Positions 32,801 to 46,745 of a stretch of 64,000 bases of DNA are shown one piece after another (position 1 is the first letter of the stretch; each line of letters begins with the position of its first letter). The DNA comes from Pagrus major (Eukaryota > Chordata > Actinopteri > Spariformes > Sparidae), in NCBI RefSeq assembly GCF_040436345.1, contig NC_133227.1, positions 26,904,671-26,968,670 on the forward strand, in the 5' to 3' direction. A program made the translations under genes and the position numbers. The notes under the pieces are model-generated. The model did not search any database, was not told the DNA's origin, and saw only the letters and a program-made list of their open reading frames with translations.

Positions 32801-35800
32801 AACAAGCATCTTTTGTTATTTTATTCTACAGTAACAGTTTGGCCCTAATTCAACTGTTCACAGTACGATCACCATCTCAGAAAATATCATGGTCGTACAA
32901 ACTCTTTACTTTAATTTCACAAAATATTCTCTGAACAGACGTGAAACTTGACGTAAACTTGAAATATATATTTATTTTTAATAACACTAATACAACTTAA
33001 TACTGTAGATAAGCAAATGTAAACGGTATCATAACTCTTTCAGGTTTACCTTCAAACTAATTCACCGCATCATGATGCTGAGGTCGATGCTTCGTGTCGT
33101 TTGTGCGATTTAACGTAAGATCTGTATTCTTCATTCATGGATCATATTATTAAAACAAAATATTTAATTCTCGAGTGCTTCTCATGACACCTAAAAACAC
33201 TCTACGTGATTTAAATCGGAGACAAAAGTGACGTGGATGTTACACAAAAGTCGTTTTTATTTGGTTTATGGTTATTGTTGTCCTGATGAGTTGTCAGAAG
33301 ATTTGAACATTTTTAAAAGTTTTACAATATTCTGCACTAGGGCTGCGAAATGCACCGATATTATCGTAATCGTGACATATTTTTGGATATTGTTATATCG
33401 TGATATGACCTAAGTGTTGTCTATTCCTGATACTTGCCTTTACCTGCTTTGTCATTATCCACATTACTGATGATTATCCAAAATCTCATTGAGTCATCCT
33501 TTATAAAACTGTGACAATATCGACATCGAGGTATTTGGTCAAAAATGTTGTGAGGTGCTTTTTAGGAGATTTCAAAATATTTACATATATACAGTGTATC
33601 GTGATATAGCCTAAAAATACAGCAGTATTACTTTAAGGCCTCATTGCCCAGCAATATTCTGTACTTGCATAACATTCACCAAAGCTTGTGAAATTAAGAA
33701 ACTACAATATATAAAGCGACACTTAAAAATATTCTTAAATCAAGATTAGCTTTCTCTAGAGCTCTGGACTCCATCCTGCAGCCTTATAAGTCTTATTATG
33801 ACCCGAGTACACGATTTGATTACATGATAACAAGCGTTTGAACAGAAACAGGTGCTTCCATCTTCCCCCTTCATGTGCTGTTAAAACCGTGTGCTATGAC
33901 TGAAAGCTCCAAAAACACCAGTAAGTGAACCTTGAGATAAGCTTATTTTATCACACACATGTAGGTTTCCCCGCAGATATGAGTTTGTAGTATGTTTTTG
34001 TCCTGAGTACCTTCGTAAGCATCTGCCACAAGACGCGCTGCAAACAACTTGCAGTGTTGAGTTCAACATGCTTGATGTGCCAGACAGGTGCAGCTTCAGT
34101 CTGATAATAGTCAAATAATACTATTGTGCCTCGATGGAGTTAATACTCTGGAGAGAGGTAACAGAAACACCAAAAGTTGCATATAAATGTTTTTTTGGCA
34201 CGGCTTGCTCCCCTGCCTCAGCCCTGCAGCGGGCGAAGTAAACTGCAACATCTCAAGGCCACTTAGCGGACTTCCTCTAATCCTGTCGTTAGTTGTTTTA
34301 GCCCCTAAAATAGTCTGTTTTTACACTTCCCCGTGTTTGAAGTCGATGCGGCGAGCGCTGACCTCCCCCATCTGCTCCTCCTGGCTCTAAAGCCTCTCCT
34401 CTTACCCCGACATGTCAGGCTGCGTTACCCTGAGACTCGCCAGGCGGCCAGTTGGCAGCAATTGGGGTTTCGATCAGAATGATTTCTTTCACAAACAATC
34501 AAATTGGTTAAAATGTTTCATCTGGTTCACAAACCACTAACAACCCCATCATTCCTTCTGGTAGATGTGCACTGCTTTCTGTTTTTTTTTCTTCTTGCTC
34601 CTTGCCACCCTCGTCTCCCCCTCATCTCTGTCTCTCCGTCTTTTGTCTGTCTCTCATTCCCACTCTGTGCCCCATGTTATTGGGGAATGAGCTCACGTTG
34701 TTCCAATTTTACATGTTGGCAGCTCTCTCCGTCTGTCTCTCCGTCCTTCTCTTATTCTCTCTCTTGCAAATTCTCTTGATGCATTTTCACAAAACTCACT
34801 ACATGTAGCTCGTTTTTCATGGCTGTTCTTAAAGGGCTTTTACCGGAGGGGAATGGAGATGAGGAGCGACATGCTGGCTGATTTCCACTCACCACTTATC
34901 TGCAAGTGATGGGCTTGAGGAAATCAGATCCCCGAGAGTTTATAATGAGAATAGCAAATCCCCTCAATCTGTGAGTTGAAACGCTTCTTCTTTTGGGCTG
35001 TAGAGGGCGGTAGAGGCGTGTCTATGAATGAATGTGTTGAAGTGGAGCTGTGCACACGAGGGCCACTCAAAGCTGCAGATTAACTAAGAAAAAGAAGATG
35101 ACAGCTGGATTTTTTTAACTTTATTTTTCTTTGATTACAGCAAATGGAAAGTGTTATGATGCCGTTTCGCTCATAATTTATCCGCGACATGTGGGTCGTT
35201 AGTGGCAGAAGTCTTTCCTCGTCAAGTCTGGTGATGTTTAATCAGGTTTGAGAGGTGAAATCCTCTTTCTGGAGTCGCTTTGGTCAGTGAGAATCCCTGC
35301 AATCACATGTGGAAACATCTGTGTGTGTGCGACTTTGATACTGTAAATTTTGGTTGGGACTGTGCCTTTTTTTTTTTTTTTTAAGTTGCAGTCACTGATA
35401 TTGTTTACGCATCAAGCCTATGTTATGTATGTTTACAGATGACCATCTGCTTTACGTTTCGGCGGATGAAGTGGAAACATTCATGCGACACAAGTGAAAT
35501 GGGTAGCCTTAAGATGTAGTTTGTATCGGAGAGGTGAGCTGTGCATGCTCAACTGCTGTGTTACGTTAGCTGAAGTCGACAACGATGGTATTCCATCTTT
35601 TCCCACAGATATTCAGTCGTGCAGCGGTGGGAAAAAATCACTCAAAAAGCTGCAGTTGGGATGGAAAAATAGCTGGAGTCTCTCCTGTAAAGTGAACTCA
35701 CAGCCCCAAGTGCACTGAGCTGGTTTTATTTACAGGTTAAGCAGGCCAATGAGGATGTCCGTCAGCGAAGAGTGCAACAAGTTTTCAAGACGGTCATAAG

Positions 35801-38800
35801 TGAAATCATTAGCACGTTGATCAGTTGTTAGATTGACAACAGATTTGATTGTTGATGAATTGTTTGGAAAAATGCCAAACATGAAGATTTGCTGCTTTTC
35901 TTTGTTTTATGTCATTTTAGACAGATTTTCAGGTTTTGAAAACATATTTTGACATTTTAAAGACGAAACAATCGAGTGATGAACTGAACAGTTAGTCAGC
36001 AGATGAAACATTAGTTTTAACTCTGCGTAGCAAACTTTGTCAACCGAGTTCTGCTGGTTGATTTAGTCAAGACAGTGTTGTGTAGTGAGGGAACCTCGTC
36101 TCTAATGTAACGTAATGTATACATGATACTATGGCAACCAAAGAGTTGGAAATAAGCAAAGTTTAAAGGTCCAATTTGTCAGAAACTAGATTTGTGAGTC
36201 TCATTCCCAGCTCGTCAAATACTGACACTTTGGAATGGCGGTCGACCAGATTTACAAGCTAGAAAAATCGACTTTTTTCTTACAAAAATAACTCTGCATA
36301 TTGACATCATTTCCTGCTTCACGTTCAAGTTAAACTCCTCAAATCAAAGTATTCAAACACTATTCATATTACTGAATACTTCATACTTTAAATTTTAAAG
36401 GAACAGTAACCCTAAAATGAACATTCATTCCACAAAACATTTTTGGAGCTTCACAACAAAACAGCATTGCAGCCTAAACAACTGAAAATAAACATGAAAT
36501 GGCTCCATACAGCTCGTCCAGCGTAGTCCAAAGTCTCTGCAAGTCCAGAGATATTTACACCCCTGACACGTGGTTGAGCTGATGCACCGACTTCAGGTGC
36601 TTTGAGCAGCTACAGTGAAGACTTCGGCTTTAAAAAAGGTTTTTAAATAGTCTTTTCAAATCAACTTTAGGATCTCTGGGCTTCCGGAGACTTGGATTAC
36701 GCCAGACAAGATGTATGTCATGATCATGTGGTTTCTGTACAGGTATAAGATGAAAATATATTTTATTTTGAAAGTGTCAGGAATCAGGCTTCTCAAATAT
36801 TAAATGGACAGGGAGGTGTGTTAGTTGGCCATGTGCAACCTCAACATGAGCACATAAATGTCACAGACTGTTAAAAGTCCACAAAGATGCTTCAGAAACT
36901 GTTCGTTAGAAATATTTGCTGAAATAAACACATGAAATGGTAATGGATACTTTTATATTCACAACATTTACAGTCATATTTGTACAATAAATATGCAACA
37001 ACAACAACGGAAAGAAGACACAACCTTGAGTCAAAGTTGCGGTTCACCACAGACAATAACTGCATTACGAGCACCGGAAAAAGCTGCAGCGTCCACACAG
37101 CTTCTGGACTTAAGTTCCCGTTCTGAGACTGAGGAGAGCTGCGGCTGTGTGCCGACGGCTCCCTCCGCTCCCACCGCTGCGCTCTCACAGGCTGATCCCC
37201 CTTTTTATATTCAGTCAGGGGCTCCCTCTCCACCAAATCTCCCTCAAGCCTCTGCCTCTCGTTACGGGCCTCGCTCTGCTTGTGTTGAATAAGTTGTCCT
37301 ACAACTAAAACTGAGCCCCTGGGTAAACCAAACTCGCAGAGCCTTCCCCCTCCTGCTTTACAGACACACACACACACACACACACACATACTCTCACAGT
37401 ATGCATGCACACAGGTTAGACTGATGAATTACTTCGCTGACGTTGGCCACTTGGTATCGGCTGGTTGTGTTCCCTACCTGTGTTTCAGTGTTTCTTGATT
37501 GAGAAATACTTTGATTATTTAGGTCATTAATTTATTAGTACAAATAATTAAGACAAATTGCTGGTTACTGCCCTAACATACAGTTATTAGCATGGTTTAC
37601 TAGTGTGATGTAAACGATTTAAATTATTCAATTTCCTGAGTTTTCTATAATGTCTTATCTATGTAATGGGTTTGTTTTTAATCAGTGGACAGTTTTAGTT
37701 GTGAGTAAACTTTCCGTGCAGCTTTTCCACCCTGGCAAGAATCAAAAATTTTAGCAATAAAGTCAGAAAACTGCTCATTTAATGGCATGAAAATGTTAAA
37801 AAATGTTCAAAAATCAGTCCACCAGCCTTTAAAGCTCCATATCTAAACCTTATTTACACACACATGTGTACATAGTCGCCGTACACAAGCGCTCACGCCG
37901 TGAGAGTGAGGGGCCGGTTAATGGGCTCAGCGGTGTTCAGTTCCCACCTCCGTCTCCAAAATGGAACTTTCCCTGGGAACTGCAGACGTCCCACATTCAT
38001 CTCGCCTTGTCAAAATGGCTGGAGGGCAGCGGCGAGGTGTGGCGCCCGAGCGGAGGTGGTTAGATAATCGGGCTATCAGTCGTTGGGTAAGCTAAGATGG
38101 CCCTGACGTCTGCTGTCTTTTGACGAGCCCAATGTCTTTTTAAGCCCTGGCTGGTAACCGTGCAGTTAATGAGGGGGTTTGCATAAGTTGGCCTCAACGC
38201 CGTGCTTGAGCATTACATGACACTCTTTACATAAATAGGAGCTGACTTGCGTGAACATTTGTTACACAGGATATTAGTCACTGAGAGAGTGTTCACGGCG
38301 TGTATCACCTTTTTGTCAGAGTATCAAGTTGAAGCTCCTCGCCGTGTTTCTCAACTTTTAAGGACGTTAACTTGAGAAGATTACGATGTTACACAAACCC
38401 AGCTGAGCGCCCGCTGCTACATGAAAGAACTCCAGCACTTGGCAGCTTTGCTTCATAATTATTCAATATTCTGCTTTAAGTTACATGTCAACTTAGCGGG
38501 CAGCCTTGTCCGGCCAGCTGGAAGCTTTGGTAGGGCTGTTTGTGGAAGGAGAGAAATGAGACATAAGAGGTGTGGTCATCATCATCATCATCATCATCAC
38601 CACCACCACTGTGCAATTCACAGCGTTCTTGCCTTTCACTGCGGAGGAGCGAAGGTTTTCCAGGGGTCTGACGCTGACGCGGGTGATGATGGGGCTCGCG
38701 GGGTAATCATCGGGTAGTCGTGGTGGTGTGTAATGGAGGAGAGCGGCTCGTCTTCATGTGTGTGTCGGCACATACTTGTGTGCATGCTGAGGAGGTTTGC

Positions 38801-39240
38801 ATGTGTGCTTTGGTACATGCATCGGCGTGCATGTGTGTGTGTCCGTCAGAGGCTGGTGAAGAGAAGGCACAATCTGCATGCACTTAGTCCTGGCAAGACA
38901 GAGCAGGCGTTTCTAAGCCCCTGGACCGCGCGGCGGTGGAAAACCGATCTGTAAATAACAGACACATGTGTTTGAAACTGAGTCCTGTATTCCAGCCCAC
39001 GGCCGCAATGAGAGAGAGAACACCACTCTGCACCGACGTCAAATTGTCTCATGCAGTGTTGTGTGACAATCATGCAGTAATAGCACCCAATCGGCTCCTC
39101 AAAAGCGGGAAACGTGGGGAAAGGGGCATAGCAAGGGGTCTGCCGTCAGGTGTTTCTGATTATTTGAGATGGGGCCTGCATAATGTCATGTCAAATTATC
39201 TGAGGCTGACAGCTACAGCTTGTTGGGCCAGTTGGAGAGA

Positions 39241-39273
<33 letters not shown>

Positions 39274-41710
39274 ATTGGATAGTCGACAGGCTGGCTGACC
39301 TGTTGGCTTGAGAAGTGTGGCCCGTACAATACAAATGGGGTAAACAAAGCACTTTGAGAGGGAGAGTCCTTGACCTCTGTTGACATCAGACCTCAGCCGG
39401 GAGTCGAGGGTTGGTTTTATTTTCTTGTTTGGCGTTGAGTTGACCTGCAGGTGACAGACAGGCCACTTCGCCAGTATTGTGTCCTTCTACTCTCCTTACT
39501 GCCCCCGAGGGACCACCACCCGTGAGAGAGGGGTCGATGTAGGGCACCATTTCTCAGGCCTTGTCAGGCTTTTTTGGACATTCAACTCCAGTTCATTTGT
39601 AGTGGGAGATTACCGCCTTCCTTGCGTTTTCTCGCCTCATTTTTCGTTGGACACGAAGAGTCTTTTCTGAGGGTTCATGTTGCAAACAGGCTGAACTTCT
39701 CATCTTCTGTTTCACATTCCGCTTCCCCTCCAAATTACATTTTGCGCTGTGGTTCGTTTGTGCATCAGTGAGGTCTAAATGGAGACTTGTGATTTTTAAG
39801 GAAGTGTGACACTTCTCTCGCGTTTTCTGCAGCACTTTGAAGTTTGGATAATGAGTATAAGCTCTGGTTGGAGGTTGGCTCACTGTCAGTACAAGTGACT
39901 CAAAATGCAAATCAAAAACACACTTATTTGGATACAAATAAAGCATTTGTTCTGAATCATTAGCAAACAGCCATGAGCTGGCGTTGGGGAAAAAATGATT
40001 GAATTAAAACTGAATTGAAGAGACCGATTATTGTTCCACATTAGACGTTGCTTCTTCTGCCAAATATAGAAATCTGTGGGGACGTATCGTAAAGATGTGA
40101 CTGCAGATCTTTGCAGTTGTGGACTCGTAATGTCGGTAAATCTACATCTACAGTTGTGTTATTGTGTTAATGTTGCTTTAAAGTGATGTGACCCAGTTGG
40201 CAGACACGTAGTGTTAAAAGGGATCCTCCCTGTATTAAGTGGGGAAGTACAGCCATTATTCACACATGCTGATCAAGGCCAAGAGCCTGAAAACAGTTCG
40301 TCTCCAGGGGGAACAAATATGAAACTGTTCCAGTAAAATGCAACCCTCTTTTCTTACAGTCGTGTAGCCCGGCTATAATCAGCAGACAGCAATTTGGACT
40401 GCTGACCACAAGTCTCAAATTTGGCCGAGGGATTAAACTGGCATTAAGTAGAGCTGCACTGATCCTGGACTTTTGAGGCTGATACTGGTATTTTTCCGAT
40501 AAAAATAACTCTGATCGTGACGTCTGATAGTCGTTTTATAACATAACTAAACAATTTTGATGAAGATGCGTCCAATTTGGGCATTAAGTTGCGACCAAGA
40601 AACGCACTGAACAGGATGTTGTACAGTTGAAAAATAAACTTGGTGGAACTGTTTGTAAATTAGATTTAATCTTTCTGCAATTTATAATTGTGATGTATCA
40701 GCCAGCATATACGCCAATACAGACATGTCTGTAATAAGTCAAAATTGGCTTATAATATTGGTCTGGCTCTAGACTTAAAGGAAGATTTCACCCAAAAATG
40801 AAAATTCAGTCATTATCTACTCACCCCCCATTCAGATGGAAAGTCAGGTGTCCACAAAACCTTTCTGGAGCTTCACAGCAAAGCAGTGCTGCAGCGTTCT
40901 CCTGAACAACTGAAGTGGATGGGGATCCAAGTCTCCAGAAGCCCTGAAATCCCCCAAAAAACAAGAATATTCACACCCTCAATGCACAGTCAAGCTTGTG
41001 CACCCGCTTCAAACGGGATGTGCGCTAACGCTTTTAGCTTAGCAGCTACAGTGAAGATTTCAGCTTTAAGAACGATGTAAATAACATTTTTACAAATCAA
41101 TGAGCTGGATGGGACAGATGGTAGAAGTCCCCATCTACTACAACTATTTAGGTGAATGCTGCAACGCTGTTTTGCTGTGAAGCTCCAGAAATGTTTTATG
41201 CACTGTGAACCTTCACCGAGCTTTCCATCGGTATGAAGGTGAGCAGAAGTTTCCAACAGTGATCAAATTCTTCTCCATTATTCCATTATGTAAGCGTGTA
41301 ACTGACACAAACACTAAAGCCACATTTCACATGGAGACGGAGGAAGGTATTGTAGTTTTAATACATCATTAGCAGATGAAAGGCTCAGAGAGTGCAGGTC
41401 CGCCACTGCAACGAGCATCTGGTACCAATGATGTTTGCAAAAATAAAAATAAAATGATTTGTTAGTGTAAAAAAAACTGTCTTCACACATATTCTCAGCC
41501 CAAGTTTGGCAAATCAGGACTGTCTTGAAATGCAAAGAGATGAGTTTTTGGTTCCATAACAGAGTCCAGGCTGGAAAGTGGAGTGTTTGAAAGTACACGG
41601 TGTTTTGGAACGGGACAATGTGCAGGAACCCTTTAAGTGTTCACACAGAATCCTTTTACCTGTCACTCAATGTTCCTCAGCTGCAGATTAGCCGGAGCTC
41701 GGCCCAGAGA

Positions 41711-41741
<31 letters not shown>

Positions 41742-44700
41742 GGGGACATGTTTGGACAACACCTGACATGACAGGCTGCTTAACCATCTCCATTAGAGCC
41801 AATGAGAACTGAGAAAAAGCAGACCGCCTCGCTCTCCAAATTGGTGCCAGTGGGGTCAAGTTGCAGGAATATGCCAATTACTTAAATTGATCAGGAGACG
41901 GTTTCCTTGATAACCAATTTGATCAAGCTGCCGATCGTGTTACACGTGTCGCGCTGCGCGGGGCAGCGGACAGGACGTCTCAGAAATTGGTTACAACGCA
42001 CTAAAACAGCTCAATGCAATTTCTTCCGTGAGAGTAATTCTGTTTGGTCATGTCAGGTGGTGGACGGGGCCGCAGCCACGGCTGTAAACAATGGCGTTCA
42101 GTTGATTTAATTAGGCAGGGAGGAAGTATTTAGGGGCTTAATTGAGATTGCAGTGGGAAATTGCTCTGAAATAGGTCTACCTGATTTTTTTCCCCCCTCC
42201 CCTCTCTTCACTGCGGGCATGACGAGGGATTTCACTCTCCTCTTTGTAGATAATTAGAATAACCGTAATCACCCCTGGATGGCCTGTGATTGGAGAGAGC
42301 CACATGCCAAACTCGAAATATGAAGAGTGTGTATGTTTCTGAGTGTGTATGTGTGTCAGCATGCTGTCGGCTGCTCACGTGGGTGTGGAAGTATGCACAT
42401 ACATGCCTTCATGAGTGTTTTCTACAGGCACAGAGACGCAGTGTTGTGCTGCCTCTCCGTGCCTCCGATGGCAGCAGCGCTCCTTTTTACTTTACGTGCC
42501 CGTGATTCATGTTTTTACCTTTTCGTTCTCAGCTGCAGCTATAAGGCAATTAATCCATTAGAGAAAAAATGCTCAAATTCTTTCTCAAATATTAATATGT
42601 TCTCATTTTCTTGGTGGTCTATGATTGTGAACTTCTCCATGGATCAAATATTGACAAAAGAAAGAGTCATAATTGACTTCGTTTGCAGTTCAAGGCTGAG
42701 CGGTGCCGCCGTATCAGGGTCTAAATAGTAGATTCATGTTGGCAAAGACAACGGGATTACTTTTCCGTTTTCTTTTAGAGTAGCAACTACCAGCAACACC
42801 GGACAACATGTGGGTTTATTTGTTAAAAGTCTGGATGATCCAGGCATGAAACTTGGTACACTTGTACAATTTGGGGCCTTGAACATTTTCAGAGATGGAG
42901 CCATCACAAAAACACCACGTGGCAGCCATGACACAAACAAAGTTCATTTTCTCAAGATCTCAAGAAAATTATCTTGATATCTCGAGAAAACAACACTAGT
43001 TGATAGACGTAAATAACAAGTGGAATTTAACTCGTTATCAGGGGAAAAACGGAGGAAATAATATGTTCGACTCATGAGTGTGAAGGGCGTCCATACTTGC
43101 ATGTGAAAATGACAACAGCCCTACAATAAATCTCACCTTTTATGAGGGTTATAATGTTTTGTTTAAACTCTTTTATTGAAATGTTGATTCAACTCATTTT
43201 CATATTACACTAAAAATGTTCTTGATATTTTGTCCACTGTGTTTATATCAGTCGGGGTAGACTAGATCAGAAGTCACACGAGGAATTGCATGAAAAAAAA
43301 CGTTTCAGATTTGTAAGAGAGGAAATGAACTTCCTGAATTGTTTTTGATTGACAGCTGATTGTTTCCTCCTCACCAGGCATTTGGCTTCATGTCCCGGGT
43401 GGCTCTGCAGGCAGAGAAGATGAACCATCACCCAGAGTGGTTCAATGTTTATAATAAGGTAAGAACTTTCCATACGTTATGGCCCAAATTACAATTTAAA
43501 AAAAAGTGTTTGAGGAGTCACTTACAGTGGTACATTTGTTTAGTGTCCATTACAGAAATCTGGGCTTGTAGAATCAAATAGTGTCATCATGCCATATTGA
43601 CAGTGCTACGGTTGGTTTATAACAAATTACAGGCACGTCGAGATCAATCAGCTCTGGATAAAGTCAGATTTTTCCATGTCAAACAATCCTCGCTGGTCCA
43701 CTCAAAGCCTGAAACACACCCCGTTAGTCAGAACTACAAAAAAACACAGTAGCTTCTCACTGTAATCCCGTCGTTTTTCTTGTGAAAAGCCCTGCAAATA
43801 TCTCCACCTCGCCTCCACGAAGCTCCCACCACCTCAGCACTCACACACACTCTCACTTTTCCCTGCTTCAGAAATAAAGTAGTGGTTGATATGACAAACC
43901 CAGTCCCTGAAAATCTCTCAGCATTAGGGCTGTAGCCACTGAGTTACTGTGTGGTGGACCGGGCCGCTCTGACAGGAATGCTGCTCCTAATCCACTCTTT
44001 ATTAAAGTGGCTGTAGAACGGTGCTACAGGTCTCTGGGCCCCCACAGCACTTTCCACCAGACACTGACACGTAAATCCCACTCAGATTCCACAAAATAGA
44101 TGATGTATACTGAGCTACTGCTAATATCCTCCTAATATTCACTCATGTTCTGCTCTGTTTTCCCCGGTTCTCAGTATTAAGATGCGAGTTTACAAACATG
44201 TGGTTCTGAGCCAGAGCTACTCTCCAGGGGGAGTAACCTCATTGGTTGAGTCAAACCTGAGTGGGTGGAGCCAAAGAAAAAAAACCTCCTCAGAATTTAA
44301 AATACTCCTGAACGCAGCGTCCAATGAATTTACTGGATTGGATTTGCACTGCGTACTGTGAACTTAATGCACATTCCCTCATGAATACTTTGCACATTCC
44401 TGCAGAAAACTGTACATTACTTTTGTTAAAATAATGGTCATATTGGATATTATTTTCTATTGTTTTTATAATATTTCTTTTTCATATTTGATTGTCAATT
44501 ATTCAGTTTTATATTTTTGCTCCTGACTTGCAGTACTTCCTTTTTAACTTTCTTGTGAAAACCTACTTGGCCGTACGCCTAATTTAGAGTCTGATATCTT
44601 CCCAAAATCGAGGTAAGAAGATCGTTGTCAGTCTCATGTCTGCGCTTTAAAGCACAGCGCTAGAGTCAGCTATCAAACATAAACACTGGGAAACCGGTAG

Positions 44701-45848
44701 CTTGGTTCTATCCAAAAAATAATGCCAACCGACACCTCTAACGCTCACAAAACAACAATTTGTGGTTTTCGGGGGAGTTGTGTGCTGGAACTACTTTTTG
44801 CCAACAACAGCCGGGCGCAGTGCCTGTGTGCAGCTCGACAGTAAAACCTGTGCCTGTCGTCTGAATCTGCCAACTGGAGAAGCTACACAGAAGTGCTCGG
44901 TTAATTGGTAAACTGGTGTTTGTCAAGAAATATCTACAACACCGAACTCCCCCTGAGAAAGTTGGCTTTTAAGCCAACAACAAAAATATACAGTTACCAA
45001 CATACAGTAACGTCAGCTTCTGCTTCCACAAACATGTTTAATCAGGAGTCGTGACGTTTAAAGGAATACTCTAACGAAAAACTGCGTCTTGACGATCAAA
45101 TACAGAACTCCTGCAGTCTTGAAAAGTCTGTTGTTCTTCAGACAACAGCAGCTGTAGTCAGCAGCTACAGGGGAGGTCAATTGTGGCCTAGAGTCATGGT
45201 GAGAAACGAACATGAAACCACTATTTCACCCAACACGTCCTCGTGCCTAAACGACTAATTGGGTCGATTGATAATTACACATTACAATTGATAATTAATT
45301 TCTCAGGAGTGACAGTCTGGGAATGTTTGTCCAAATCATCCAACCTCCACCATATTCAGACTTTATCGCTCTTCATACTGCATCGCCTGGCTTCCTCCTT
45401 TGTTTCCGTCATATTTACTTCCGCCACCAGAGGTCGGCACCTCGCAGTGAACATAAATATGGGTCATAATAAGCTGCTTGAAGAACAAAACGGCCTTTTT
45501 CTTGTGAGGACAGGCTGATTTCAACATAATCCACGTCTCCTGTATTGCTCCAAATGCTTTTAACCTTCCAACACCAATTAATGAGAGAATTAATACAACG
45601 ATTGTTTTTAAAAATTTTGAACAGATTTCCTTCTTTGCTGAAATTTGACGATTAGATACCAGGCACAGGTGTTTAACTTGATGACGATGACTTTCCTTTG
45701 CTTGACCTGTTGTAGCTTTGTGAATGCAAACAGTGTGTCTGTGTCCCCACAGGTCCAGATTACATTGACTACACATGACTGTGGAGGACTGTCAAAACGG
45801 GACATCAAAATGGCGAAGTTTATCGACAAAATCGCACTTGCAATGTAA
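29819..45848 (+). CDS. pcbd2: pcbd2, pterin-4a-carbinolamine dehydratase 2 / DCoH2 (4 coding exons, 141 aa)
   Basis: Coding exons are 29819-29935, 31159-31290, 43378-43458 and 45753-45848; all are GT-AG and phase 0. Exon 1 encodes an arginine/leucine-rich, acid-free N-terminus ([18 protein letters not shown]...) that looks like a mitochondrial targeting peptide. Exon 2 has [20 protein letters not shown]. Exon 3 has [21 protein letters not shown], the family's catalytic histidine motif. Exon 4 has [13 protein letters not shown]. The enzyme dehydrates 4a-hydroxy-tetrahydrobiopterin to recycle BH4, and the same protein is a dimerisation cofactor of HNF1 homeodomain factors. Human PCBD2 is 130 aa and exons 3-4 are nearly identical to it. 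Intron 2 is about 12.1 kb and holds repeats and candidate enhancers. The gene follows txndc15 on the same strand, as in mammals. Confidence 0.92.
33338..33670. repeat. hAT-like MITE relic (AGGGCTGC...ATATCGTGATAT type)
   Basis: It starts AGGGCTGCGAAATGCACCGATATTATCG and carries repeated ATATCGTGATAT phrases, the layout of a very common fish nonautonomous element. The right inverted end is not clear. Confidence 0.45.
36395..36725. repeat. TTAA-type MITE, partial copy
   Basis: Starts TTAAAGGAACAGTAACCCTAAAATGA and shares TTGGAGCTTCACA..AAACAGCA and TTAGGATCTCTGGGCTTC with 17833-18300. The right inverted end is missing. Confidence 0.5.
37364..37388. repeat. (CA)n microsatellite
   Basis: About 12 CA units. 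Confidence 0.9.
38577..38600. repeat. (CAT)n microsatellite
   Basis: About eight CAT units followed by CAC units. It accounts for a histidine-rich chance frame. Confidence 0.9.
39241..39273. repeat. (GGCT)n microsatellite
   Basis: Eight GGCT tetranucleotide units. Confidence 0.9.
40449..40772. repeat. hAT-like MITE with inverted ends
   Basis: Left end TAGAGCTGCACTGAT and right end ATATTGGTCTGGCTCTA are imperfect inverted repeats. It abuts the TTAA-type repeat that starts at 40775. Confidence 0.45.
40775..41245. repeat. TTAA-type MITE, second partial copy
   Basis: Starts TTAAAGGAAGATTTCACCCAAAAATG and has the inverted pair CTTTCTGGAGCTTCACAGC / GCTGTGAAGCTCCAGAAATG. The right end is degraded. 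Confidence 0.55.
41640..42180. promoter_or_regulatory. candidate enhancer in pcbd2 intron 2
   Basis: Repeat-free apart from a GA tract at 41706-41741. Motifs present: E-box CACGTG (41943-41948), forkhead TGTAAACA (42083-42090) overlapping SOX-type AACAATGG (42087-42094), and homeodomain TAATTA (42108-42113), all clustered. pitx1 is the obvious developmental gene nearby. Conservation cannot be tested here. Confidence 0.3.
42950..43045. repeat. TCTCGAGA-type dispersed repeat fragment
   Basis: Repeated CAAGATCTCAAGAAAATTATCTTGATATCTCGAGAAAA phrasing; a related piece lies at 23400-23660. Confidence 0.35.
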
Positions 45849-45956
45849 CTTTTTTGTCTCCAATCAGGTGGTCTCTCTCTTTTGATTTCTCTGTGTTCAG
45901 TCACAAGAATTATTCCTTTAAAAAATATCTTCACTATTTCCTGCTGATCCATCTTG

Positions 45957-45962
45957 AATAAA
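45957..45962 (+). terminator. pcbd2 polyadenylation signal
   Basis: AATAAA 109 nt after the stop codon; a second AATAAATAA follows near 46023. Confidence 0.6.
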
Positions 45963-46745
45963 ATCTGTGAAAGATATGTTTTTATTTTGTTTGAAGCACA
46001 TTTTGTACAAATTTCTGTATCAATAAATAATTTTTTTGGTGAAACAGACTCGTCTCTGTACTCTTGAATCAGAATAAACTTGAAAGTCTTCGCAGTGAAC
46101 TTGCTCTGTGGTTTAGATTTAGGATTCTCTCACTGACTGATTCGGGCAGATTTCATTTCATCGTGTGTGTCACTGTGTGGGTTTTCTAGTTTTTCAGCGG
46201 TGTTTGTTTTCACACATGGATTTAGAACAGGGTGTAATTGCTCTGCAGCACTCTGTCCGGTACTTGCCAGCGATCCAGAAGACACTTTTCCCCCCCTTCA
46301 GTCCTCCACCACGCCACATGTTCTCCTGTTGGACCTGAACAGTGGAGCAAAATGAGGAAAGGGTCAAAGTCGGTAGGAAGGGGATTTATTTGATTTACGG
46401 TTTGGTAAGGGATGAGTCAGATAGGGCTGCTGTGTTTTCCTGACTGCATGAGAAGATCAGCAAAGAGAAAAGAGTTTAGTAAAAGCCAAACCAGTAGGAC
46501 TGTGTTTGTGCTGCCAGGCTGGGCTGCAGAATGCCTCTGTCCTCCTCTGGTGTGCTCTCTACTTTGAGCCTGGAGGAGGGAAGTTAATGTCTTTCCCCTC
46601 AGGGTTTATCTAGGTAGTGTACCCTGAAGAAACGTCCTGACCACCTGAAGTGCTCGGATGGTTGTGGATTCTCAGGGAAACCCAAATACGGTGACTGATC
46701 CTAAGCAAAAACTGGTCAGACCTTACTGGTCCTGAGTCTGGTACT

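Larger units (their letters stand above)
31291..43377 (+). other. pcbd2 intron 2, large noncoding interval
   Basis: No coding exon recognised. Contents include a short GT repeat (31291-31306), a GATATTATCG-type MITE (33338-33670), a possible conserved element (34180-34500), TTAA-type repeats (36395-36725, 40775-41245), a CA tract (37364-37388), CAT repeats (38577-38600), a GGCT array (39241-39273), a hAT-like MITE (40449-40772) and a motif-rich candidate enhancer (41640-42180). Confidence 0.6.

Noticed and set aside
36892-37410. 172-aa minus-strand frame in pcbd2 intron 2
   Set aside because: It starts in a CA microsatellite (VCVCVCV) and has no recognisable domain; the intron is otherwise noncoding.
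38421-38717. 98-aa histidine-rich frame
   Set aside because: The histidine run is the CAT microsatellite at 38577-38600.
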